The notes below the pieces were generated by a model. It was not told the origin of the DNA. It searched no databases and saw nothing but the letters and a program-made list of their open reading frames with translations. 64,000 bases of DNA. Origin: Apus apus. Lineage: Eukaryota; Chordata; Aves; Apodiformes; Apodidae. The position numbers were made by a program, and so were the translations under genes. The DNA is taken from positions 3,224,001-3,288,000 of the forward strand of contig NC_067294.1 of assembly GCF_020740795.1 (NCBI RefSeq), in the 5' to 3' direction. Shown here piece after piece: positions 19,350 to 30,600 of the stretch (positions within the stretch are counted from its first letter, which is position 1; each line of letters opens with the position of its first letter).

Positions 19350-21059
19350 CTATATATTAGGAAGAAAAAAAAAAGAAAGAAGTTATCAATAAGGACTGAT
19401 GCTATCGTACCACACACTAAACTTCAAGATGAATCAGTATTTTGGAGCAGGCAATGCACTAGGGTGCCCAAAACATACAGCTGCCTTTTTAATAAACAAC
19501 AAGAACCTAAAATAATTTTCCACAGAATGTTTACTTGCCATTATAATCTCAGCATACTTTTATACAGTAAAGATATGACTCAGAGAAATTATTTCATTTA
19601 AACCTGCTCTGAGATTACTTTCCTGAAATTCCTAGCAGATTAAAGTAGTACCATTAATGGAGCAAAGTGTGCTAAGCATTTAATGCAAAATAGAGCTTCT
19701 GCACTGGAGCAGAGGATGCTTTCTGCAAGGAGACTGACATGGCCCTCTGCCTTCTGGGAAAAATTCTTGATTTGGCAATTGAACAACTGTGGTAGGACTG
19801 CTATGCTCATGAATAACTATGTTCCTAACTAGGACAAATGGCATCCACTACAGGTTTCATTAAGTGTATTCACCTTCCTTTAAAGAACTAGATTTTCAAG
19901 CACATGTGAATTTACAGAACAAAGACCTAAACAAACTACATCTCCTGTACACTAAATGTTCCATGTTTAGAAAGATCTGAAATGAACCCCTTGAGATGTG
20001 AGCACACCACAAACCAGCTAACTCCACATCGAAGGCTGTACCACTTCAACATGCCCTCTGGGAACCTGACAAACTTCAATCTGCCACCTCTCCTTAATGT
20101 AACAGTGGTCTGAGCACCCAGCAGATATCTGACAACTGTATCACCATTTATGTCATTGAAGAAAACTACTGCTGATACAGCTGTCAGACATCCTTTTCTC
20201 TTTGATTTCTGCTCAGGCTGTAAACAGAAGCTGACAAATCCCAAGAGGTGGAGGGTTTGCAGGCTCTCAAGGTATCTGAAGGTTTAGGCAATGCACCGGG
20301 TCTTGAACTGGACTCAGAGGAAAGGAGACAGTCCCCATCTCTCCCTCCCTTGTGTCAGAACTCTAGAGAAACCAGTGACATGCATCAGTGATACACACCT
20401 CAGTGCCTCCTACTTCTTTCCTTCCTGCATGAATCCTAATACAAATGCAAATTCCCTGGTGTGTTTGTATACTTCACAATGAAGCTTTTTTAAGTATGAT
20501 TTCCCACCACACCAGTTCTCTGCTTCCCTTTTAGTTTGTCTCTTATTTATTCTGAATTCTGTCCTTTCCCTTCTGAACCTAACTGTATTTGCCGTGCATC
20601 TGAGTCCACAGCAATTGAGGTCAGAATTAGGCAAAACAGGTTCACCAACCCCACTTCTAAGTTTTGCAACTTCTGCTCTGTGCTGACATGTCCTGCAGTA
20701 TTTAAAATCTCAATGAGTCACTGAGATTCAGGCTACATAACTATGAAATGAACACCACTCAGGGTAACTGAAGAAACACAAGTATCAAACATTCCCTCTC
20801 CTTTCCACTTCCACACTCCATTCATCAAAGACTCTACACTTGTGTCAAACATTAAGCAAAATAAATGCAATGAGCTGACTGCTTGTTAAAGGTAAACAAA
20901 ATAATCCCATCTTAGAAGCTTAGATGAAAGTCACACTATATTTATGAATCATGTCAAAAAACAGACAGGAAGGGGGAAGCCAACAAGGGCTCCTCCTCCT
21001 TTCCTCTCCTCTTAACTCAGCTCAGTAACAACTATTATTCTGCAAAGAGGACAAAAGTC

Positions 21060-21260
21060 AGTTTTCTTGCCTTGAGAAACCGCCTAACTGGAGCTCACAA
21101 CTGATTGCAAAACCCTTCCATTTAATTGCTTGTTGTCATCTAGTTAACTCTCTGTTAGCAGGAAGGCTGGGTGTGGCTTGGAACTGGCTATGGACTTTCT
21201 GCCAGAAATTATTGTCATCGGTCATAAACCATTTTCATCAATGCTACAGATGTTTAATCT
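21060..21260. promoter_or_regulatory. Candidate conserved intronic block
   Basis: About 200 bases of non-repetitive, mixed-composition sequence in intron 1 holding several recognisable site types: AACCGCC (Runx-like), TGATTGCAAAAC (C/EBP-like) and TTATTGTCATC. I infer a possible enhancer from appearance only, and no alignment was available. Confidence 0.15.
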
Positions 21261-22221
21261 CACGAATGTTAAAAAAATGCACTGAACCAAACACCTGGGA
21301 AAGCAGACGTGGGAAATACCCGTGCTTCTAGTTTCCTCATAAACCTTTTGTTTTGTAACTGAGAGGTGAATGATGAAACCCATTATTTTTCTACGGAAAA
21401 CCCGAAAGACTTAAACAATGAACTTCAATTAATCATTCAGCTTACAAGTTTATAGGATAGCTGGAAGAGGATATGGAAATCCTTGATTCCTCATGGTAGG
21501 GCTTTTCTTGTTTTTCCTCTGGGAGAGGGTCACCCAGCCATCAGCTGCTGTAACATTTGGATCAAAGCGTTTCTCCCATTAATATTTAGGATAACCCTTG
21601 ACCTATCATGACAATTAACCTGATCCTCTCATACCATACATTAAAGAGCTTTCTAGCTGTAAGCTTATTTTTGAGGAAAAACTTTGCCTGAACTAAGGAG
21701 GACCTGCATATTCAAAAAAGCGAGAACTTCTGGAACTTTCAGTATTAGAGGTAAAATTGATAAAGAAGAGTTTCAGAGCTTCCTGTTCCTACAGAATGTA
21801 GTGAATCACTGTACCTTTAGATGCTGGGGGTGAAGGGAAAGAAATTCCAATTAAGTTTCAAGTACCACTTCTAATTTTGCCCATCATTAGACTGGAAGGT
21901 GAAAAACAGCCTGACAAGGAAGATCTATTTCAGGCTCAACTCAGTATCCTTACTTTGCAGAACCTGTTTGTCCTGCCTTTGACAGGATGGCTCAACCATC
22001 TCTCCAAGTTTTTCCTCTATTTCTAGTTCTCCACAGCGAAAGTGAAGGGAAAGAGATTTCCCTTGCAACAGCACAAAAACAATTACTGAAGTTAAATGTA
22101 AAGGGCATGGCAACCGATCAAAAACCAATGAAAATCTTGTGCCTTACACATTCTCAAATGGTTTATCTCTGTAACACCAGAAACTCTGGAATGCTGCCAA
22201 CATTAATGAACCAGAGCTGTT

Positions 22222-22234
22222 TGCTGAGTCACTG
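22222..22234 (+). promoter_or_regulatory. Maf/AP-1-like element TGCTGAGTCACTG in intron 1
   Basis: The ten-base core TGCTGAGTCA matches a Maf recognition half-site fused to an AP-1/NF-E2 core. By base composition such a ten-mer should occur well under once in this window, so it is mildly notable. Occupancy is unknown. Confidence 0.25.
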
Positions 22235-25200
22235 CTAGCCAGCAGATGAGGGAGGAGACCAAAGGGAACCTTATCACATGTGCCATAGTTCAGACAAGAT
22301 TTGAGCAAGATAATTTTAAAAAAGAAAAAAAAAAATCACACACAAAAAAATCACAGTCAATGGACCAGTTCTTTCCTTTCTTTTCCCTCTCCTGCCTCTG
22401 CAATGGAATTACCAAGAAAATTTACCAGATAATTTTATTGTGAAATCTTTGAAGACTATTTCATTTCAGTGTGACAGTTCACAAAATTACCACTGTGATA
22501 CTCAAGGGATGTCACTGAGAAGTCAATTTATCTAAGTCCACCTTTGACTTCAAATCAAATTTAATGGTACATTCTTCAGTAGCCCTGCTGTGCTTGGACA
22601 CAGATCACTCTCTTTGCAGACTTCAGCACTGGATTCATACCTTTTGGAAAACCATTTGAAGACACTAGCGAGATTCTTACTGCTTTCTAACATCTCAAAA
22701 TTCACATAAATGAGAATTTGATGTTATATTAACTTGGCTCACAGCTAAGACTCAAGCTAAAAGGCTCCTCTGTTGTCAGGTCTTTGCGAGCCAGAAATAC
22801 AGTTTCCAAGAAACAAGATAATATTAAGGTGAAGCAATGAAATCAGCATAATTAACAGTTTTCTGTTTGAAATCAGTTATGGTAACTCTGGCTGGCCATA
22901 TTTTTCTGTGTGAAGATAGATGCTCCACTAAACCACACTTTCAAGCATGACCCTCCTAAAACACACTTAGGCATCTGTATTTCTGAAAGGTTTAACATCA
23001 CATACTCTGAAAGTACAGCCTGTGCAACCTGCTAAAGAGATAGCTCCTGTCCAAAGACCAGGACTGCATTAGCTCAGTCAATTTGACAATTTCATCAAAC
23101 AATAGTAATAACCTTCTCCTGCTATTAATAGTTTTCAGTACTGGTTCTTAATGTCTTAACAAATTACTCTGAATGCTACTGTTGTCAGGCAGGGACTGTC
23201 TGGCCATGGGTTTATATTGGTGTCTTAAGTCACTCAGCAAACAGATGATTTCATTTAGATCTACATGATCAGTCAATGTAGTGGAATCCAGGAGATCATT
23301 ACTACAACAGGATAAATACTAAGATTTAGTAATTATTTTTCTCTTCTTTCCAGTACAAATACTAAGCTGGAAAGTTCATTCTTTTTGTATCACAAGGGAT
23401 TAACTGAAATGCTATTGTTCCAAAAGATTAACAATGTAAATGCTGCCAATCTCTCTTAAATCTATTTATGTAATATAATCATAGCCACTAGCTGAACTCT
23501 TTTTGAAAAGGTGCATTTGAATTTGCTTTGACAACTAACTTGCTCTGTTCTTGGCTAATCAGAAGCCAGTCTGGCATACTGATAAGGTGCACTGCTTAAG
23601 GACTCAGTATAAAATGGTCCCTAATAACGCTCCCCGAGCACAACAGTGTCTCAGCCTGTGACAGCCTGTTTCTAGGTGAGACAGTCATAAAGGAAGAGCT
23701 AATCACTCAGTTATCGTTTGATCCGATGTGATTTCAACTTTTAGCTTCAATGTTTTATGGAAGCAGTAACTCTTTGTGGTCTGAAACTGACAAAGGAGTG
23801 AAAGCAGATGTGAAACAGAACTACATTCATTTCTCATCTGGAAAGGTATCACCATACATACAACTATTTTCCCTTGGAAAACTAGTGAACATTCCTCATC
23901 TAGGAATGCCCAATAGATGTGTTTCTTCCTGAAGATTAAGAAGACTAAAATTCCCCTAGTGATAACAAAGGATGGGAAAAAGAACAACCCTTCCACAAAA
24001 TCTGTGCGCAAAACAAAATACTGTTGCGCAATTGTATTCAACTGGCAAAAGTCCCTCCCTCCCACAATGGGTCTGAAACCCGAAACAAATATCCCTTAAT
24101 GTGCAAACCTCCACTCTGAACAGTACTGGGAGCATGACAACAGTTTTAGCTGGGCATCCTGCCACCAATAGTCAGGAAAACGTAAATGCAATTGTCTTCA
24201 CTGACCACTGCTGGGGTCAGTGAAATCAACCCCATTTCTGCAGTATAGCTGTTTATATAGTAGGCAGGAAGCATAAGACTTGATACAGGACCTTAAATCA
24301 CTAGGCCATTTATGAATTCCATGCTCAGAAAAACTGTTTCAAATAACATTTTGAAAACTACTTTGACCCTTGACATTTTTGGTAGAAAGGAAACACACAA
24401 TAAAGAGTTCAGGTGGATGCTTCCAAGGCAAAACGCAGATGTGGAATGAAATTTCGGCTAGATACTATGCTGCTGATGGAAGAGAGTGCAAGAACTCAAC
24501 CCACTGAGAAGGCCATGAATGGCATGACTCTACCATCACCCCTCTGCAGCAAGGACCATGAGCTGAACCCTGCCCATCCTCTCCTTGGGGTGGGTCTGGG
24601 TGAGGAACTGTAACCTCTTTATACATCTATAGCCTCTCACCCTGACAACTAAGCAAGCACTGCACTCTTTTCACAAACACTGAATGTTTCTTTTCCTATG
24701 TTACCTCTAGGAAGCACTAAGCTGACTGAACCTAATGCTTGCTGGCTGTCTACTGGGTCAATATTCCCTCTCACAGGGAGGATGTCTCTGGAGACTCTTT
24801 TTTCCCCTAGTGGCATCAGTTCCAGATTCCTGCTCCTTTATCACTACTTTCTAAGCTTCCTGGGGCAGGACTACCTTTTATACAGAATGGACTACAGGCC
24901 TTGATCCTGGTTGATGAAGTGGTACAAAAATACTTCTGTTTCTTCTTTGAGAGTACAAGATTTTGATGATTCTTCAGGAATGTGCCCATATCACCTCCCT
25001 CGTATCAAGGGAGTATCTTTTACAGCAGCTCATTGCTATGTACTGAATTTCACCCACAGAATCAGGCAACTCCTAAGGACAAATTCAAACATGCTGATTT
25101 CCTCTAAGAGTAAGAGTTTGCAGTGGTGGGTTTTTCCTTTTGCTAATGCTGGTCTACAAAATCAGCAGAATTAAAGCATTCTTCCTATATGACTGTCATT

Positions 25201-26788
25201 AGGCCAAAGTCTAATCTTACTACTAATTCTTAGATCAGTTATGGCTTAATCTACAATGTCAACATTTGGCTTCACTGGCCATCAGCAGAGTATGCCTTAC
25301 ACACAACAAAACAAAGTGACTCTTTAGGAACCCAGAAGGCCTAGAAGACTTCAGTGTGAAAGGTTATGATACAAAACACAGCAATATAACCTGCAACAAC
25401 TACTAAGTAAACAACAATGTAATTCCTTTCTTTCAGAACACTTAAAAAACCCACAACCTGCACAACACACTGGGGAGTTTTCTAGGGACCACTTTATACA
25501 AAATTACTCATACTCATTTGAGCTAAAATACCTTTTTCCAAGCAACTGTAATTGTCTTTTTCCCACTTAAATCTTTTAACTCTTGGTCGTGCCTGAGAGC
25601 CTAGGTTCTGCTTTTATTAATTGCTCTCTTGCTCTTTAGGCAATTTTTTTCTTCTTCTCTTAGTAATGGGGGAGGCAGTGGATCTGCAAAGTTCCCTACA
25701 GACCTGTTGCTAAGTGACAGCCACACACAGTCCTAGGGAAAAAAATGGTCGCTCATTTGTATGGTCAAGAAATAAACAACACGCCTCATCCAAGTGTATT
25801 CCAACAACGGGTCTCCTTCCACCAACAGAAACGAAGCAGCCTCAGTTACACACCAGCCTTCTCGCACGGGAGCTGGTTCCCAGTGCCGGCTTCTGATACA
25901 AATTCTGCAACTTTTAAAGCTTACAGAGGAAACAAAAGGATTACAGGAAGATGCAAGTTACAGAAACACCTTGTTCCCCTTGCTTTTCTCCTACAGGCAC
26001 AAACACGGCAGCCTTGGCTCTGAACCCGGGTGCTCCCGGGACACACCTGGTGGGAGCTCAGGCGCCCGGGGCCACCCGAGCCCCGCAGCCCCCGCAGCCC
26101 CCCGGGAACACGCACAGCACAGACAGCCCGGCTCGCTCAGCCCGGCAGGCAGACATATTGCAGCCTCTACCAGAAGTGACAGCTCTAAAAGAATAAAAGG
26201 CCCCGTTTCTAGCTGAACATTTCACCCCTCTCGGAAACCTTTGCTTGCAGTTTTGAAAAAATGTCATTTGCTTTTTTTCCCCCCCTTTCTTTCTTTTTAA
26301 TCACGCGGCTCACACGGAGCAGGTAACTTTCCTGCCGCGGTTTCTCCACCCCGAAGCGAAGCACCCGAGAGCACGTCCCGCTGCGCTCCCCGGCGCTTTT
26401 CGCAGTCTCTCTGGATTATCCTCTCCTGCCCGGTGACCCGAGCTGGGAGCCGCTGCGTGCGTGTGACCGCGGAGAGACGAGAGGGGCCGCGGCTCGAGCC
26501 CCCCGGCCGCTCCGCGGGAGCTCCGCGCAGGGAAGGGCCCGCGGGACCCCCGCCCCGCAGCCACCATTTCGCCGGGGGCGAGGCTCCCCCGCCTGTCCCC
26601 GAGGCACAAGGCGCAGCCCCCGCCGCCAGCCGCACGCAGCCCGCTCCCCCTCCCCAGCTTTCCGCAGGGAAGGGCCGAGAGGAGCCGGCCAGGACCCACC
26701 TCCCGCACAGCCCACCCTGCCCGCCTGGGGCCCCCCAAACACTGCCGCCCCGCCGCGGCAGAACCCCTCCAGGGCGGCAGTGACTTAC

Positions 26789-26960
26789 GGCGCGGCCTCC
26801 GGCGGCACTATGTCTGTCTGTCTGTCTGTCTCTCTGCCTGCCGGCGGCGCGACTCCGCTCCCGGCTCCGCTCCCGGCCCCGGCCCCGCTCCCGGCTCCCG
26901 GCTCCCGCCGCCTCCGCTCCGCCCGCGGGGCCACCGGGCACGGCTGCACGGGCTGCCGAC
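26789..26960 (-). other. MACROH2A1: MACROH2A1 exon 1, non-coding 5' UTR (start approximate)
   Basis: The first coding exon has an acceptor 29 bases before its ATG, so a non-coding upstream exon is required. Within the CpG island the best minus-strand donor is CGCC|GTAAGT, with the exon ending at 26,789 and the GT at 26,788-26,787. This is a near-perfect match to the vertebrate donor consensus. The exon would contain a (GACA)n tetranucleotide run at 26,811-26,830, about 23 bases from the donor. The transcription start cannot be fixed by eye and I placed it loosely near 26,960. An alternative weaker donor, GAG|GTGGGT, with the exon ending near 26,700, would give a longer first exon. Confidence 0.55.
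26811..26832. repeat. (TGTC)n tetranucleotide microsatellite in exon 1
   Basis: Five and a half TGTC units on the plus strand, read as (GACA)n in the MACROH2A1 transcript. It lies about 23 bases from the exon 1 donor at 26,788. Confidence 0.85.
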
Positions 26961-27604
26961 CAGCTCCCACAATGCCCCGCGCGCCGGCGCGTCACATCCC
27001 CCCGGGCGGGCCCCGCCCCGCGCGGCGGCCGTTGGCGGGGGGGGGCGCCTCGCGCGCCGCTCGCGCTCCCTCAGGGACAGCCCGGCCCGGCCCGGCCCGG
27101 CCCCGCTGCCTCCCTGGGCGCCCCGGGGCCTGCTCCGCTCCCCTCCCGCCCCGCCAGCCCCAGCACGGGCTCCCGCCTTGCCCCCGCGGCGGCTGGCTGC
27201 CGTGCCCGGCCTGGCTGCTGAGCCCTGCGCGCCTCCGCAGCTGCTGGCGGCCCCCGCTCCCAGCCGGGCCGTTGTGCAGAGGCGCGATCGCTCGGTCCGC
27301 GGCGGCGAGGCAGGGAGGACAAAGCCGGGGGTTAACGCCGCGTCTCCCCTGAAATGAGGTTTCGCTGTTGGGGAGGGAAGAGGATGAACAACAGGGTCGT
27401 TGCTGCTGCTGTGAGGCGTAAAACGCTCTTTCTGCTCTCGTGCGGGACAAAACCGGCTTGCTGCCATTTTAGAAAGGCCCCAGATGGAGCTTTTGGAGGA
27501 GTTTCTGCATGGGAGATGCGAAACGTCCTTGAGTGCACCTTGCCGGGTTGGGAGAGCTCGGTTGCTGCTGCGGGCTGTCGGCATGGGCAGCCGACAAGCG
27601 GAGG

Positions 27605-27685
27605 ATGCACCTCCTCCTCCTCCTCCTCCTCCTCCTCTCCATTGCCTTGCCTGCCGGCTGCCTGCGGAACAGGGCAGCTGCCACG
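27605..27685 (+). CDS. Possible first coding exon of a secreted protein, divergent from MACROH2A1
   Basis: An ATG with A at -3 opens 27 codons reading MHL, a run of nine leucines in total, then SIALPAGCLRNRAAAT. The frame then meets GTGAGT, a consensus splice donor, at 27,686. The peptide looks like a signal sequence: short N-terminus, a hydrophobic core of about 12-14 residues, and a small-residue end (ALPAG) suitable for signal peptidase. The site is on the plus strand, about 650-800 bases from MACROH2A1 exon 1, at the shoulder of the shared CpG island. Against it, the leucines come from a (CTC)9 simple repeat that would give Leu, Pro or Ser runs by chance, and I cannot identify a second exon or a known protein. 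Known secreted proteins of the syntenic mammalian region, such as CXCL14, do not match. Confidence 0.2.
27608..27637. repeat. (CTC)n trinucleotide repeat
   Basis: Nine perfect CTC units on the plus strand followed by TCC. All three frames are open through it, which explains the polyleucine, polyproline and, on the other strand, polyglutamate open frames. Confidence 0.9.
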
Positions 27686-27699
27686 GTGAGTCCTGGCTG

Positions 27700-30600
27700 T
27701 AGGACACACGAGTTGTAAGAGATTGCCTCTGCATTTACAGCAGTGGGACTGGAGGCAGCGGGATTTGTTAATGTCACGGAGCTAACATTTTGTTGATGTT
27801 GCTGACGTTCCCAGACCCTTCTACTGCTCCCAACTGAACAGAACATCCCCTTCTGTGCCCAGAGCGGGATGCAAGCCCATAGCCTCTTCCCCACTGTTCC
27901 TTGCTGTTCTTTCATGGCTAGAGCTCTGACAGGAGACCTTGACAGAGGGGTGTAATATCATTGCAACTACCAACAGCTGGTAGAAGCAAGGGGTTTCTCT
28001 CCCCTGCTCTTCTCATCAACCACCCTGAGCTCCAGCACTCTTTATTTTGCTCACTATCAGCACATATTCACAGTACCTTAGTCATACAAAAGAGAAAGCG
28101 GGAAGGGACAAAATGGTTTAAAGGAAGAATGAAAAGCAGGGAACTGGGGATAGCCTGTATAAAACTTGAGGCTGATCTCAGGAACATCCCTTCAAAAAGT
28201 GTCCCTGAAATAAGGGGTGCACACAAGGCTTTGTGCGATGCACGTGGCCTACAAAAGCCGGCCAAGCTCAGGTGTTTCGGTTGTGGTGTTGTCAGCCATA
28301 TAAACGGCCAGGTCTGATCTGCTTTTTAGCACAGGTAAACTGCGTCTCCCGAGACATCTCTCATTACATTTCTGTGCAGCACATGGTCAAATGCAACCTT
28401 GGCTGGCTCTGTCTCCCCACACCCACCCCCAGCTAATTGTAACCTGAATGCTGCTCAAACACAAAGTTTTGCCTAACAAAGACTCCCTACTAAGCAAAGT
28501 GCCCTGAAGTGCCCTGATTGTCCTTAACCGAAGGATATGGATACAGTACTTGCTCAGCCATCTGCCATGGCTCAGTCTTACACAGCTGAGGACATGCTCT
28601 TCTTTCCCTGTGTTCCCATCCACACACACCATCTCCCTCCCACCTCCTCCTCCTCCATGTTCACAGCACAGTGGAGCTCCAACTCCTCTTGCTTTTTCCT
28701 CGCTGCTGATGCTACCCACACAGTAACCCTTCCCTGTGCTGAGCACCAAACAGAACTGGTCCTCTGCTGCTTGGCTCTTCCCACTTTGTTTTGCTGTCAC
28801 CCACACAAGTTTAAGTTTAAAAAAACCCAAAAATCTCTGTTGACATGATGAGCTGCAAAGGCCCATGAGAATTTAAAGAAACCACAACCTTGTGGTTGGA
28901 TCTAGATGATCTTGAAGGTCCCTCCCAACCCAAACCATTCTGTGATTCTGTGGTTGTCTAATGGGGTTGATAAAAGGCTACAAAGTGAAAGGAGCTGACC
29001 TGCAAGGGCAGAGATAAGGAGTTATCCGGGAAAGCAGTGAAAGTGGCTTTCTCTGTTCTTCTGCTATTAGTGTTCATTTTGTCTGTTTTTTAAGGGGAGT
29101 CTCTGGATTTTGGGCTCTTGAAGAAAGCCTTTAATACACAATTGGTGAAAATTTCGGGAGTGAGAGTTGCCTGACTTTGCAGAGTGCACAATTTGTCCTA
29201 GCAATAGGATACTAGCCTGGAGATTGCTGTTGATGATTTTAATGTTAACACCAACTGGCTCCCTTCCCACCAAAGCACAGATTTATCATACTGAGCATCC
29301 ACTGGGTCTCCAAAGAGTGTCCATTGTGAAAACATGCAGTGTGTTATGAATGTCTAGAAGGGAGCGTTGCTACAAATGTCTGTGAAACTGCACTACATAA
29401 ATTACCTCACTAACACAAACCTTGGCTTAGATTTTATTCCCTTTGCCAGTTTAGTGATGTATTTATTTATATATAGAATGATAAAAAGCACCCTTCCAGA
29501 GCTCCACTGTCTTTATGGTTAATATAAACAGTTCATATTCTTACATTCTTATGTTCTTACTTCATCTTGACACCCTGACTCTGTAATCAATTTCAGAAAC
29601 CACAACAGACGATTTGCGGAAGATAGTTCTGAGTGATTGGGAATTTAAACACCTAACTTGTTTATGCAGCATAGGTGGCAGAGAGTGAAATATTACTTGG
29701 GAGGGGGGAGAGCAGTGTGGGAAGGGTTGTGGCTAATGATAATCCTCTTAAACTTAGATAAGCGTTTTCACTTTCAGATAGCTATCTTAATTCTGAATGC
29801 GTCATCTCATCTGTCACTGGTGTTTATTTCTCATCCAGTGTTTATTAGATTGGATATTCAGGATACTTCAGTTTGCTGAACTCTCTCTTCAGGATGTGAT
29901 GTGCCCAGCCAGCAAGTCCCTGCTGTTTTCCTTCTGTCTTCCCATGGTCAAAAGAAAGTACAGATTCCTCAAACATTACCTACTTCTCTGAAGGGGCTGT
30001 CTGAACCTCCTTCAGCTCCTTAGTCTCCTCTCATTTCACAGACTAATCCATTGATTCCTCACAGCCAGATGACAATCACATTTATGCACCTGGAGTGTGT
30101 GTAATGCTGTCAACGCTCTTGCATTGTGTCATACGGGCACAGTGACCTCCTACCAAATCTGCTCAGTGCTCATCATGCTCCTAGGGTGACCCACAGATCC
30201 AGGATCTGTCCCAGCTGAGCATTAACTGTGATTTCCAGAGGACTGACACTGGTCTTCCTGCAACAGGCTGTAATCCACCCTGGTTGTTTTCTCACTGCAG
30301 GTACTTGAATGTGCGTGGGACAGGTTTGCTTCTCTTTCACTTTGCTCTGCTTTCCAGCCATCATACACATCTGCAGCTTCCCCCTTACTCAAAATTAGCC
30401 AGTCAAGATCAGGAGTTTCTGCAAGTGAAATAGACCACAATCTGATGCTGGAACCACAGTGTGTTTTGTGCAGGATCAGAGTAATTGACATTGATGATCC
30501 ATTTCATCTTCATTATCTAAACAAACACAGAACTGCAGTTCAGTTTCCAGCACATTTCAAAAACTAACAGCTGACTTCGATGAAATGAGCTGCTGTTTCT

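Larger units (their letters stand above)
19350..26788 (-). other. MACROH2A1: MACROH2A1 intron 1
   Basis: A 7.4 kb intron between the non-coding first exon and the ATG-bearing exon. First introns often carry enhancers, and two blocks here look like candidates: 21,060-21,260 and a Maf/AP-1-like element at 22,222-22,234. No coding exon or recognisable repeat was found. The upper end lies in the CpG island. Confidence 0.75.
26020..27345. promoter_or_regulatory. CpG island / MACROH2A1 promoter, possibly bidirectional
   Basis: About 1.3 kb of very GC-rich, CpG-dense sequence stands out sharply from the AT-rich, CpG-poor flanks. It contains several GC boxes of the CCCCGCCCC type (for example 27,011-27,020), a run of nine G residues at 27,037-27,045, and repeated CCCGG units around 27,080-27,105. 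No TATA box is evident near the MACROH2A1 side, as expected for a broadly expressed CpG-island gene. The island covers MACROH2A1 exon 1 and continues some 350-500 bases upstream of it, so a divergent plus-strand transcript would be unsurprising. Its left edge has a homopyrimidine tract at about 26,270-26,296. Confidence 0.85.

Noticed and set aside
26297..27734. Long overlapping open frames on both strands (up to 308 codons) in the CpG island
   Set aside because: Stop codons are rare in such GC-rich DNA. The products are Gly/Ala/Arg/Pro-rich without domains, several frames are open at once on both strands, and they overlap the MACROH2A1 promoter and first exon.
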